This document shows, piece after piece, positions 1 through 7,376 of a stretch of DNA of 8,559 nucleotides; positions within the stretch are counted from its first letter, which is position 1, and every line of letters begins with the position of its first letter. The notes below the pieces were generated by a model that saw only the letters and a program-made list of their open reading frames with translations, was not told the origin of the DNA and did no database searches. This DNA comes from Candidatus Dormiibacterota bacterium (GTDB lineage: Bacteria; Chloroflexota; Dormibacteria; Aeolococcales; Aeolococcaceae): positions 1 through 8,559 of the forward strand of contig JAFAJR010000121.1 in the NCBI GenBank assembly GCA_019236085.1, read 5' to 3'. Position numbers and translations under genes: made by a program.

Positions 1-333
1 GAGGCCGGCGTCACCGATGCCTTCGGGCATGTGCAGCTCGGGAGGCGTGCCGTGGGTGAGACGCTGGCACGCGTCATCGAGGAGCGCACCGGTCACGAGA
101 CACGGGCCACAGTCCTCGGTCACGTGCAGCGTGGCGGCTCACCCTCGGCCTACGACCGCATCTGGGCGACACGCGTCGGCGCCGCGGCATACGACCTCGT
201 GCAGGAGGAGCGTTGGGGAATGATGCCGGTCGTGCAATGCGGCGCCGTGAGCACCGCGCGCATCGCCGATGTCGTCGCCGAACAGCGGCGCGTGCCGCGC
301 GACCTGTACGAACTGGCGCAAGTCTTCTACTGA
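1..333 (+). CDS. pfkA: 6-phosphofructokinase, C-terminal part (5'-truncated by window edge)
   Basis: The reading frame is open from base 1 and encodes 110 residues ending in TGA. It matches the C-terminal third of PfkA, the glycolytic enzyme that phosphorylates fructose 6-phosphate to fructose 1,6-bisphosphate in the cytoplasm. The diagnostic block ETRATVLGHVQRGGSPSAYD lies at visible residues 33-52. By alignment from memory with E. coli PfkA, Arg35, His41 and Arg44 correspond to the fructose 6-phosphate ligands Arg243, His249 and Arg252, with identical spacing. The end (DLYELAQVFY) also fits the family. The catalytic Asp and the nucleotide-binding Gly-rich segment lie outside the window, so ATP versus pyrophosphate dependence cannot be read here. 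The gene converges with the minus-strand unit that ends at 506. Confidence 0.93.
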   Translation, partial: EAGVTDAFGHVQLGRRAVGETLARVIEERTGHETRATVLGHVQRGGSPSAYDRIWATRVGAAAYDLVQEERWGMMPVVQCGAVSTARIADVVAEQRRVPRDLYELAQVFY

Positions 334-351
334 CAGAGCTGAGAGGCTCTG
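334..351 (+). terminator. Possible weak terminator hairpin after phosphofructokinase
   Basis: Directly after the TGA, CAGAGC pairs perfectly with GCTCTG around a 6-base loop (TGAGAG). No U-tract follows, so it is at best a non-canonical terminator or an RNA-stabilising 3' hairpin. Confidence 0.3.
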
Positions 352-505
352 CGGCGCAGCAGTCCCATGTGACGACGGGCTTAGAGCTACGCGCCTCGGC
401 CTCGCGCGATTGACGATTGTCGCGCTCGACCTCGGACGCTTCGCATGCGCCCTTACGCCACACGGGACTGCTGCACCGCAGCCTGCTGGTTCTGCAGCAT
501 TCCCC
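334..505. other. Convergent intergenic spacer with small hairpins
   Basis: This 172-base spacer lies between the stops of the converging phosphofructokinase and propeller genes, where transcription from both sides should end. I see three perfect short inverted repeats: 334-339 with 346-351 (CAGAGC/GCTCTG), 404-409 with 420-425 (GCGCGA/TCGCGC) and 470-474 with 478-482 (GCTGC/GCAGC). An 8-base direct repeat, CCCTTACG, occurs at 450-457 and 503-510, the second overlapping the stop of the propeller gene. None of the hairpins is followed by a T-run on either strand, so they are weak candidates for intrinsic terminators. No convincing gene is present. Confidence 0.5.
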
Positions 506-1537
506 TTACGACGCAGTCCAGGCCGGCGCTGACGTGGCGTCGAAGTCGTCGGACGTCGTCACGAGCTTCGTGGGCTTCGGCGCCGCGGTGGCCGCGCCGG
601 CCAACCACCACAACTCGAAGTGGCCTGTGGCGTCCGCCGTGTTGTAGTACACGAGGCCGCTGCCGTCGGGGGCCCATGCGGGCGACGAGCAGAGACAGTC
701 CTGCACGAGCACTCGTGGCGTGCCCAACGCCGTGCCGTTGAAGGAGGCAACCTCCAGGCGCGAGCTCTGCCCGCTCGTGCCGCCGATGCAGATCATCGCC
801 AGCTGCGTGCCGTCCGGTGACAGCGCGGGCTGTCCACAGTCGTCGTCGGTGGATGTCAGCAGCGCGGGGTCGTCGTGCGCGCCCTTCTGCAGCGCGATCT
901 GCGACAGCAACGCCTCGTTGTTGATCGTGTACTTGGCATAGATGAACGACCCGTCGGGCAGCGGCTGCGCTTGCGTGTCGCCACCCGTGTAGCCGTTGGG
1001 ATCCGACAGCTGCTCCTGCACCAACGAACTGCTCAGGTCTCCCTTCCAGATCGCGAAATCGATCTCGTAGCTGTCGATGGACTTGGGCGCGTCGTAGCTG
1101 ACCAGCACTGTGTGCCCGTCCTGCGCCACACGCGGCCAGAACATCCAATGGTTGTACTGGATCGTCGAGCTGCCGGTCTTGTTGTGGCTCAGCTGGCCGA
1201 GCAGCGTTCCCGAATCGGAAACGAGGAACACCTCAGAGTACGCGGCGAAGCGCTCCACCGCCACCACCGCGTGCTGGCCCGGCACGGCTGCGGGCTGCAT
1301 CCACTGACCATCTGTGGGCAGGTCGAGCGAGGTGAACTCGCCGTCCTGCAAGCGGTAGAGTTGGCCGTCCTGGGCCACAATCATCACGCCGGGCAGCGCG
1401 AACTTCGGCTTGCTCTTGGTCGGTGCCTGCACCGTGGCCGAGATCACAGTGCGCCGGGAGGCCAGAAAGCGGTTCACGCCGAAGGCGAAGGCGCCCATGA
1501 GCGCGAGCAGGACGAGGACCGTGACGAACCGTCGCAT
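506..1537 (-). CDS. Membrane-anchored PD40/TolB-like beta-propeller protein
   Basis: A 343-aa protein with one N-terminal hydrophobic segment (about residues 5-22) after a short basic start, so probably an uncleaved anchor or signal peptide with the rest outside the membrane. The body carries beta-propeller repeats of the PD40/WD40-like type: FWPRVAQDGHTVLVSY (133-148), PLPDGSFIYAKY (192-203), QPALSPDGTQLAMIC (236-250) and SPAWAPDGSGLVYYN (285-299), with a partial last blade at the C-terminus (SAPAW). Four cysteines (234, 250, 281, 283) sit in the last repeats and could form disulfides outside the cell. No catalytic motif is visible; such propellers usually bind proteins or ligands. The ATG lies 10 bases after the LCP stop with no clear Shine-Dalgarno, so it is probably translated by coupling in one operon. 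The specific function is unknown. Confidence 0.85.
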   Translation of the reverse strand: MRRFVTVLVLLALMGAFAFGVNRFLASRRTVISATVQAPTKSKPKFALPGVMIVAQDGQLYRLQDGEFTSLDLPTDGQWMQPAAVPGQHAVVAVERFAAYSEVFLVSDSGTLLGQLSHNKTGSSTIQYNHWMFWPRVAQDGHTVLVSYDAPKSIDSYEIDFAIWKGDLSSSLVQEQLSDPNGYTGGDTQAQPLPDGSFIYAKYTINNEALLSQIALQKGAHDDPALLTSTDDDCGQPALSPDGTQLAMICIGGTSGQSSRLEVASFNGTALGTPRVLVQDCLCSSPAWAPDGSGLVYYNTADATGHFELWWLAGAATAAPKPTKLVTTSDDFDATSAPAWTAS

Positions 1538-1547
1538 CAGGACGGGC

Positions 1548-2585
1548 TCACTGCGCCGGGAAGTACTGATGCACCAGCGGAAGGATCAGGTTCCAATTGG
1601 CGATGAGCACGTCCTGGCTGCCCACCTGTGCCGCCTCGGTGTACGGCGGCAGCAGGATGATCTGCTGGACGTTGCCCAGCGTGATGTTGCTCGCCAGCGG
1701 CAGTAGTGACGCAACCTGGCTGATTGACATGTCGGTGTTGAAGTCGTTTGCCATCGCGTTGGCGATGTCAGGCAGGTCGCTCAATCCCAGCAGCTTTGCC
1801 TTGGCGCGCAGCGCGAGCAGCACCTCCTGCTGACGCTGGGAGCGGCCGTAGTCGCTGCGCAGGTCCCCGTGGCGGGAGCGCACGTACTCGAGCGCCTGGA
1901 TGCCGTTCATGTGCTGGGGTCCGGGCAGCACCGCCACCCGTTCGTAGTCGTAGGGGTTGGTGCCCGAGATGTCGGCGGGATAGAAATCGTCGAGCACCGG
2001 GTTGGTGGCGACCACGTCGATGCCGCCCACCTTGTCGATCAGGTTGACGAGACCCAGCAGGCCGATCCAGGCGTAGTGGTCGACGTGGACGTCGAAGTCG
2101 TTCTCCACAGTGGTGACCGCGGCGCTGGCGCCGCCGTAGAGGTAGGCCTTGTCGATCTTGTCCGTGCCGCCGGTCGACAGCGGCACGTACATGTCGCGCG
2201 ACAGCGAGAGCATGACCACCTGCTTGGTCGCGGGATTGATGCGGCAGAGGATCATCGACTGCGTCAGCACCTGGCCTGGGGCGAACTTCTCGTCGTTGTC
2301 CGAACCCAGCAGCAGCACCGTGAACGGCTGTCCCGGGGCGGCACTGGTGGGCGAGGGGGCGGGCGCCACAGACGCGGCGGCGTGGGCTGACTCGGATGGC
2401 GCCGCGCTCTCCTTCGACCGGTCGATGGTGTGCCCGGTCACCTGGAACGCGGTCACGATGGCCGGGAAGAAGTAGGCCAATGTCCCGCCGGCCCCTGCCA
2501 CGACGAAGCAGAGGGCTATCAGCAAGCCGGCGACAAGGCGACGCCGCCAGCGCCTCCGCGGACGCGCGGAGGCACGTTTCCTCAC
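1548..2585 (-). CDS. LytR-CpsA-Psr (LCP) family cell-wall glycopolymer ligase
   Basis: A 345-aa protein starting at GTG. A very basic cytoplasmic tail (1-16) is followed by a transmembrane helix (about 17-40), an Ala/Pro/Ser-rich linker (about 58-86) and an extracellular LCP domain (about 87-265). LCP enzymes transfer lipid-linked glycopolymers (teichoic acid, arabinogalactan, capsule) to peptidoglycan. Family marks: LLLGSD (91-96), LSLSRDMYVPL (126-136), KIDKAYLYGG (143-152), a GGID motif at 187-190, YVRSRHGD (234-241), and D245, R248, R251 and Q252 in the conserved end motif. Two positions are unusual: Gln109 (VLTQSM) replaces the second conserved Asp that normally helps bind metal, and Ser129 replaces Pro in the usual PRD motif. 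There is no Shine-Dalgarno, but TTTAAT lies 8 bases upstream of GTG, which may mean leaderless translation. It is the first gene of the unit with the propeller protein. Confidence 0.92.
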   Translation of the reverse strand: MRKRASARPRRRWRRRLVAGLLIALCFVVAGAGGTLAYFFPAIVTAFQVTGHTIDRSKESAAPSESAHAAASVAPAPSPTSAAPGQPFTVLLLGSDNDEKFAPGQVLTQSMILCRINPATKQVVMLSLSRDMYVPLSTGGTDKIDKAYLYGGASAAVTTVENDFDVHVDHYAWIGLLGLVNLIDKVGGIDVVATNPVLDDFYPADISGTNPYDYERVAVLPGPQHMNGIQALEYVRSRHGDLRSDYGRSQRQQEVLLALRAKAKLLGLSDLPDIANAMANDFNTDMSISQVASLLPLASNITLGNVQQIILLPPYTEAAQVGSQDVLIANWNLILPLVHQYFPAQ

Positions 2586-2661
2586 GGGGCAGCATTAAAG
2601 AGGACGGCGCTGTCGGTTCGATGACGCGACCCGGCTGAACTCGACCGCGACAATAGAGCGC
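2586..2661. promoter_or_regulatory. Divergent promoter region between LCP gene and meaB
   Basis: These 76 bases separate the two divergent starts and must hold both promoters unless these lie within coding sequence. Minus strand: TTTAAT at 2599-2594. Plus strand: GACAAT at 2649-2654, 7 bases before the meaB ATG (4 of 6 to consensus, weak). No clear -35 boxes, operators or ribosome sites were recognised for either gene. Confidence 0.45.
2594..2599 (-). promoter_or_regulatory. Candidate -10 element of the LCP-propeller unit
   Basis: Read on the minus strand the hexamer is TTTAAT (5 of 6 to TATAAT), ending 8 bases before the GTG start at 2585. There is no purine-rich ribosome site in between. 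This spacing would put the transcript start at or next to the start codon, as in the leaderless mRNAs common in actinobacteria. No good -35 box is seen. Confidence 0.4.
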
Positions 2662-3609
2662 ATGACCGACGCCGACCTCGCCGCCCGCCTGCTGGACGGC
2701 GACGTCCGGGCCCTGGCCCGGACCATCCGCATGGTCGAGGACCGCGACGGTGCCGTCGAAGAGGTGATCCGCCAGGTGCGGGGACGGGTCGGCAGCGCCT
2801 GGGTCAGCGGGATCACCGGCCCCCCTGGGAGCGGCAAGAGCACCCTCACCGATCAGCTGATCCAGCGCTGGCGAACCGCGGGTCACACCGTGGGCGTCAT
2901 AGCCGTGGACCCCTCGAGCCCCTTCACCGGCGGGGCGATCCTGGGCGACCGGGTGCGGATGCAGCGCCACGCCACCGACCGCGGGGTCTTCATCCGGAGC
3001 ATGGCCGCACGCGGCCACCTGGGGGGCCTGGCCTCGGCGGCTCGCGAGGCCGTCCGCCTGCTGGACGCGTCGGGGAGGCAGCGGGTGCTGCTGGAGACCG
3101 TGGGCGTGGGCCAGAGCGAGCTCGAGGTCATGCAGATCGCCGACACCACGATCGTGGTGACAACGCCGGTGACGGGCGACGCCGTGCAGATCCTGAAGGC
3201 GGGGATCCTGGAGATCGCCGACATCTTCGTTGTCAACAAGGCCGACCTCCCCGGCGCCGCCAAGGTCTACCGTGACCTCCGCGATCTCGTCCGCCAGACA
3301 AAGGCCCACGACGCCTGGCCGCCGCCGGTGATCATGGCGTCAGCGGCTAAGGGCGACGGCGTCGATGAGCTGGCCGGCGAGATCGAGCGGCATCGCGAGC
3401 TGATCTCGAACAACGGCGAGCTGGACGCCCGCCGGCGCCGGCGCGTCGAGGCAGAGGTCGAGGCGATCGTCGTGGAGCGCGCCGCCGAGCGAGCCCGGAC
3501 GGCGCTCCGGCAGGGGACAATGGGGGCAGCGCTCGACGGCGACCTTCGCGACGTCGATCCCTACGCCCTCGCCGAGCGGATCCTGAACGGCCACCCACCA
3601 GGGGCATAG
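2662..3609 (+). CDS. meaB: MeaB/ArgK-type G-protein chaperone of B12-dependent acyl-CoA mutase
   Basis: A 315-aa cytoplasmic P-loop GTPase of the usual MeaB length. MeaB binds methylmalonyl-CoA mutase-type enzymes, uses GTP hydrolysis to gate transfer of adenosylcobalamin and allows removal of inactivated cofactor. Motifs in order: Walker A GPPGSGKST (53-61), the MeaB signature VDPSSPFTGGAILGDR (82-97), RSMAARGHLGGL (112-123), Walker B/switch ETVGVGQSE (145-153), the guanine-specifying NKAD (192-195) and a G5-like ASAAKGDG (226-233). All GTPase motifs look intact. An Arg/Glu-rich helical C-terminus (255-285) fits the dimerisation arm of the family. The start at 2662 is the only sensible one; no Shine-Dalgarno is visible and the mRNA may be leaderless. 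The mutase starts 9 bases after the stop, so the two are almost certainly one operon. Confidence 0.96.
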   Translation: MTDADLAARLLDGDVRALARTIRMVEDRDGAVEEVIRQVRGRVGSAWVSGITGPPGSGKSTLTDQLIQRWRTAGHTVGVIAVDPSSPFTGGAILGDRVRMQRHATDRGVFIRSMAARGHLGGLASAAREAVRLLDASGRQRVLLETVGVGQSELEVMQIADTTIVVTTPVTGDAVQILKAGILEIADIFVVNKADLPGAAKVYRDLRDLVRQTKAHDAWPPPVIMASAAKGDGVDELAGEIERHRELISNNGELDARRRRRVEAEVEAIVVERAAERARTALRQGTMGAALDGDLRDVDPYALAERILNGHPPGA

Positions 3610-3618
3610 CTCACGCAC

Positions 3619-5319
<1,701 letters not shown>

Positions 5320-5320
5320 C

Positions 5321-5346
5321 GCGTTCGAGACCTCTGTGGCGAACGC
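5321..5346 (+). terminator. Hairpin just after the mutase gene, possible terminator
   Basis: GCGTTCG (5321-5327) pairs perfectly with CGAACGC (5340-5346) around a 12-base loop, starting 1 base after the stop codon. Only two T's follow, so termination is uncertain. A competing imperfect pairing exists between CCTCTGTG (5331-5338) and CACACAGG (5349-5356), with one mismatch. Confidence 0.4.
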
Positions 5347-5369
5347 TTCACACAGGACCGAACGCCCTG

Positions 5370-5399
5370 TTGTGATGAGCGGCGGGGTGTTGCTATCCT
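5370..5399 (+). promoter_or_regulatory. Candidate sigma-70-type promoter for the small-protein/surface-protein unit
   Basis: TTGTGA (5370-5375) and TATCCT (5394-5399) are separated by 18 bases. A transcript would start near 5406 and have a leader of about 33 bases that includes the GGAG ribosome site at 5427-5430. Found by eye only. Confidence 0.4.
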
Positions 5400-5425
5400 C
5401 CCGGCCACCCCGAATCCCCCGGCCC

Positions 5426-5430
5426 CGGAG
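5426..5430 (+). promoter_or_regulatory. Ribosome binding site of the 78-aa protein
   Basis: CGGAG ends 8 bases before the ATG at 5439. It is one of the few clear Shine-Dalgarno sites in the window and supports the small reading frame as a real gene. Confidence 0.6.
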
Positions 5431-5438
5431 ATACGCCT

Positions 5439-5675
5439 ATGCCCAAGCCGACGCTACAAGATGGACAGCGCGGTCAGGAGGCACTCGCCGCACCGCGAGC
5501 GGCGAGGTTGCCTAATGCGACGAAGGAACAGCTGCTGCGACGCGTGAACTTCGCGCACGCTCACCACCCTGCGACGACTGATAACTGGGTCGCGGGGATG
5601 ACGCGAGCTGAGGCCGTCGCTGCGGGTCGCCGCATGAAGCCGGCCAAAAGCCCCTACTCGAGACGCTCTTCATGA
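5439..5675 (+). CDS. Small basic protein of unknown function (78 aa)
   Basis: I do not recognise this protein. It is Ala/Arg-rich, strongly basic and soluble-looking, with no transmembrane segment, signal peptide or cysteine. Its most structured part is probably residues 26-63: a stretch beginning NATKEQLLRRVNFAHAHH, then NWVAGMTRAEAVAAGRRM, which could be two helices. The C-terminus (KPAKSPYSRRSS) looks unstructured. Evidence that it is expressed: a GGAG ribosome site 8 bases upstream, a plausible promoter ahead, and an ATGA overlap of its stop with an ATG in frame with the downstream surface protein. Third-position GC is lower than in the mutase gene. It could be a regulator or an assembly helper for the downstream protein, but nothing in the sequence shows this. 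Confidence 0.55.
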   Translation: MPKPTLQDGQRGQEALAAPRAARLPNATKEQLLRRVNFAHAHHPATTDNWVAGMTRAEAVAAGRRMKPAKSPYSRRSS

Positions 5676-7078
5676 CGAGCACAGCACATCCTTCCGCGAA
5701 CAACGAGGGAGCACCCATGGCATCTGCGCCTGAGAACGACGAACAGAAGATCGAGCGCCTGGAGCGCATGGTCGAGGAGCAGCAGGACAGCCTCAAGCGT
5801 CTCACCGCGGCGATGCGTCACATCGCCGGCGGGGGCTCAAACGGCAAGGGCACGACCACACGCCGCGACATGCTGCGCCTCGCCGGCGCGGGGGTCATCG
5901 GCGCCGCCGGTGCTGCGGCGCTGATTCCGAAGACCGCGAAGGCGGCGAATGGCGACCCCCTGTTCATCGGCAACAACGACAGCGTCACGAACAATGCGAC
6001 CCTGCCTACGCAGCTCGACATGGCGGTCAATGACACCGCCAGCTCCGGCTACGTCGGCCTCCAGATCGTCACCAGCAACACGGCGAGCAGCAGTCCGTCA
6101 TCAGTTGACGGGCTCAAGGCAAACGCGGTGGACGGTGGCACCGGTGTCGAAGGCGACAGCGACAGCGGCTACGGCGTGTACGGTGACAGTGGCAGCGGCT
6201 ACGGCGTCTACGGCGTCAGCGGCACCAGCAACGGCGTGTACGGACTCAGCACGAGCGGGACCGGCGTCGCGGGCACCAGCAACGCCGCTGACGGCACCGG
6301 CGTGTGGGGATCATGCGACGGCTCTGACGACATCTCAGCCGGCGTGTACGGACAGGCGGGAGCGGGCATCGGTGTCTGGGGCGACAGTTCAGGCTCCGGC
6401 ACCGGCGTCATGGGGTTCGCCCCTGGTGGCGTCGACCTCAAAGCCAGCGGCAGCGGCCGGCTGTCGCAGTACAACGTCAATTTCGACTCCGCTCCGCTCA
6501 ACGGAGCGGCGCCAGGCTACACAGGCTACATATACGACGCGAACAGCGGTTTCCCGGAGGCGGAATACGAGATCGTTCGTGCCGAGAACGGCGAGATCTG
6601 GGCGGCGCAGTACGACGCCGTGGAGGCTGCCGCGCCGCATCCCGTCGGCGGATACTTCTGGAAGCGCATAAACACCGCTCGGTTCGATAACCCCGACGGA
6701 TCCGGGTCCGTCTTTCAGCCGGTCCGCGCGGTGGACACGCGCCTCACCACGCCGCTGACCAGCGGCGAGACGCTCACGCTGCAGATCGCGCCGCGCGGTT
6801 CGACTGCCGGTGTTTCCGGCATACCCTCCACCGCGATCGGAGTGGCGGGCAACGTCAGCTGCATCGATCAGAACTACACCGGCTTCCTGACGGTGTTCCC
6901 CGGTGGAGCACCAAGGCCGGGAACGTCGACGCTTGATTTCGTGCCTAACGGACAAGCCTTCTTCAACAGTTTCATCTGCGGGCTCGGAACCGACGGAACC
7001 ATCAGCATTTTCGTATCGGAGCCAGTTGCCGGGAAGACGGTGGATGTCTTCCTCGACATCACGGCGTACTTCCAGTAG
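5672..7078 (+). CDS. Tat-exported surface protein with N-terminal coiled coil, GVYG repeats and C-terminal beta domain
   Basis: 468 aa from the ATG that overlaps the upstream stop, or 453 aa from ATG 5717, which has the better ribosome site (GAGGGAG). Numbering is for the longer form. Order: a predicted coiled coil (about 25-52, KIERLERMVEEQQDSLKRL); a twin-arginine signal with RR at 64-65 (TTRRDMLRL), a hydrophobic core of about 69-85 and a likely cleavage after AKA (about 91); a Ser/Thr/Asn-rich part; nine GVxG repeats (158-248); a linker with YIYDANSGFPEAEYE; then a C-terminal beta-rich domain (about 345-467) with FQPVRAVDTR, AGNVSC, GFLTVFPGG and a final VDVFLDITAYF. That last pattern recurs at the ends of many actinobacterial secreted proteins. 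Cys397 and Cys436 could form a disulfide. No catalytic residues are recognised; a structural or adhesive role outside the cell is inferred. A strong terminator follows. Confidence 0.85.
   Translation: MTSTAHPSANNEGAPMASAPENDEQKIERLERMVEEQQDSLKRLTAAMRHIAGGGSNGKGTTTRRDMLRLAGAGVIGAAGAAALIPKTAKAANGDPLFIGNNDSVTNNATLPTQLDMAVNDTASSGYVGLQIVTSNTASSSPSSVDGLKANAVDGGTGVEGDSDSGYGVYGDSGSGYGVYGVSGTSNGVYGLSTSGTGVAGTSNAADGTGVWGSCDGSDDISAGVYGQAGAGIGVWGDSSGSGTGVMGFAPGGVDLKASGSGRLSQYNVNFDSAPLNGAAPGYTGYIYDANSGFPEAEYEIVRAENGEIWAAQYDAVEAAAPHPVGGYFWKRINTARFDNPDGSGSVFQPVRAVDTRLTTPLTSGETLTLQIAPRGSTAGVSGIPSTAIGVAGNVSCIDQNYTGFLTVFPGGAPRPGTSTLDFVPNGQAFFNSFICGLGTDGTISIFVSEPVAGKTVDVFLDITAYFQ
5705..5711 (+). promoter_or_regulatory. 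Ribosome binding site favouring the internal start at 5717
   Basis: GAGGGAG ends 5 bases before ATG 5717, which is in frame with the ATG at 5672. The upstream ATG has no comparable site but overlaps the stop of the 78-aa gene. The internal start gives a 453-aa product and leaves coiled coil and Tat signal intact. Confidence 0.55.
6143..6415 (+). repeat. Coding repeat: nine GVxG units with a roughly 30-base period
   Basis: Within the surface protein, GVEG, GVYG, GVYG, GVYG, GVAG, GVWG, GVYG, GVWG and GVMG begin at residues 158, 168, 178, 188, 198, 210, 224, 234 and 245. The first five are exactly 10 residues apart, separated by Ser/Gly/Thr-rich spacers such as DSGSGY; later spacings are 10 to 14. 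The period suggests a regular beta structure such as a beta-roll or solenoid rather than disorder. The DNA copies have diverged, so this is an old repeat. Confidence 0.8.
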
Positions 7079-7093
7079 CCGCACTGAGCACTG

Positions 7094-7127
7094 CGGAGGT
7101 CGCGGCTGGCGCCGCGGCCTCCGTTTT
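7094..7127 (+). terminator. Strong intrinsic terminator after the surface protein gene
   Basis: A 12-base stem (7094-7105 with 7112-7123, one G-U pair, otherwise perfect and GC-rich) closes a 6-base loop and is followed by TTTT (7124-7127). It lies 16 bases after the stop at 7078. It is also 12 bases beyond the stop of the minus-strand DUF2905 gene; read that way it has no T-run, but the hairpin may still serve both convergent genes. Confidence 0.85.
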
Positions 7128-7138
7128 CGCGTCCGGCG

Positions 7139-7363
7139 TCAGCGCCGCAGTGACAGGATGATGTTGAGGACGATCGTGAGGGCGACGCTGAGGAGGATGC
7201 ACGTGACGATGGGAAAGGCGATGCTGACACCGCCGGTCCGCACGCTGATGTCACCCGGCAGCCGGACCACACCCAGGCGCGACAGCAACAGGAAGATGCC
7301 CCCCGCGCAGGCGAGCACCACCGCCGCGACGAGCATGATCCGCCCAATGTCGCCCACAGTCAT
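7139..7363 (-). CDS. Small membrane protein, DUF2905 family
   Basis: A 74-aa protein with two transmembrane helices (about 8-28 and 48-71) joined by a short loop carrying RLPGD (34-38) and VRTGGVSIAFP (41-51). This layout and the LPGD motif are those of the DUF2905 family of small inner-membrane proteins, whose function is unknown. The frame stays open further upstream to 7504, but the added residues are charged, unlike the family, and lie over the divergent GNAT gene; the ATG at 7363 fits the family length. No good ribosome site is present, but TACACT lies 7 bases upstream, so the mRNA may be leaderless. It converges with the surface protein gene at a shared terminator region. Confidence 0.85.
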   Translation of the reverse strand: MTVGDIGRIMLVAAVVLACAGGIFLLLSRLGVVRLPGDISVRTGGVSIAFPIVTCILLSVALTIVLNIILSLRR

Positions 7364-7370
7364 GGATCTC

Positions 7371-7376
7371 AGTGTA
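7371..7376 (-). promoter_or_regulatory. Candidate -10 element of the DUF2905 gene
   Basis: On the minus strand the hexamer is TACACT (4 of 6, keeping the key TA...T), ending 7 bases before the ATG at 7363. The spacing fits a transcript that begins at the start codon. It touches the first base of the divergent GNAT start, which favours a later start for that gene. Confidence 0.3.

Noticed and set aside
453..1606. Open frames at 453-1148 (minus) and 875-1606 (plus) over the propeller gene
   Set aside because: Low-complexity Arg/Ala/His-rich products without ribosome sites; the propeller frame has PD40 motifs and a signal anchor.
1768..3309. Long open frame (513 codons) on the minus strand across the LCP gene, the divergent spacer and meaB
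   Set aside because: It is rich in Arg, Gly, Ala, His and Asp without any domain, crosses two well-supported genes and reflects high third-position GC of the real frames.
6143..6415. Regular DNA repeat that might be a CRISPR-like or minisatellite array
   Set aside because: The period is a coding repeat of GVxG units in frame; there are no identical repeats separated by unique spacers.
6389..7084. 231-codon minus-strand frame across the end of the surface protein gene and 5949-6671 plus-strand frame within it
   Set aside because: Both run through the Tat protein, whose frame has a clear domain order; the alternatives are compositionally odd and the minus one would begin inside the terminator spacer.
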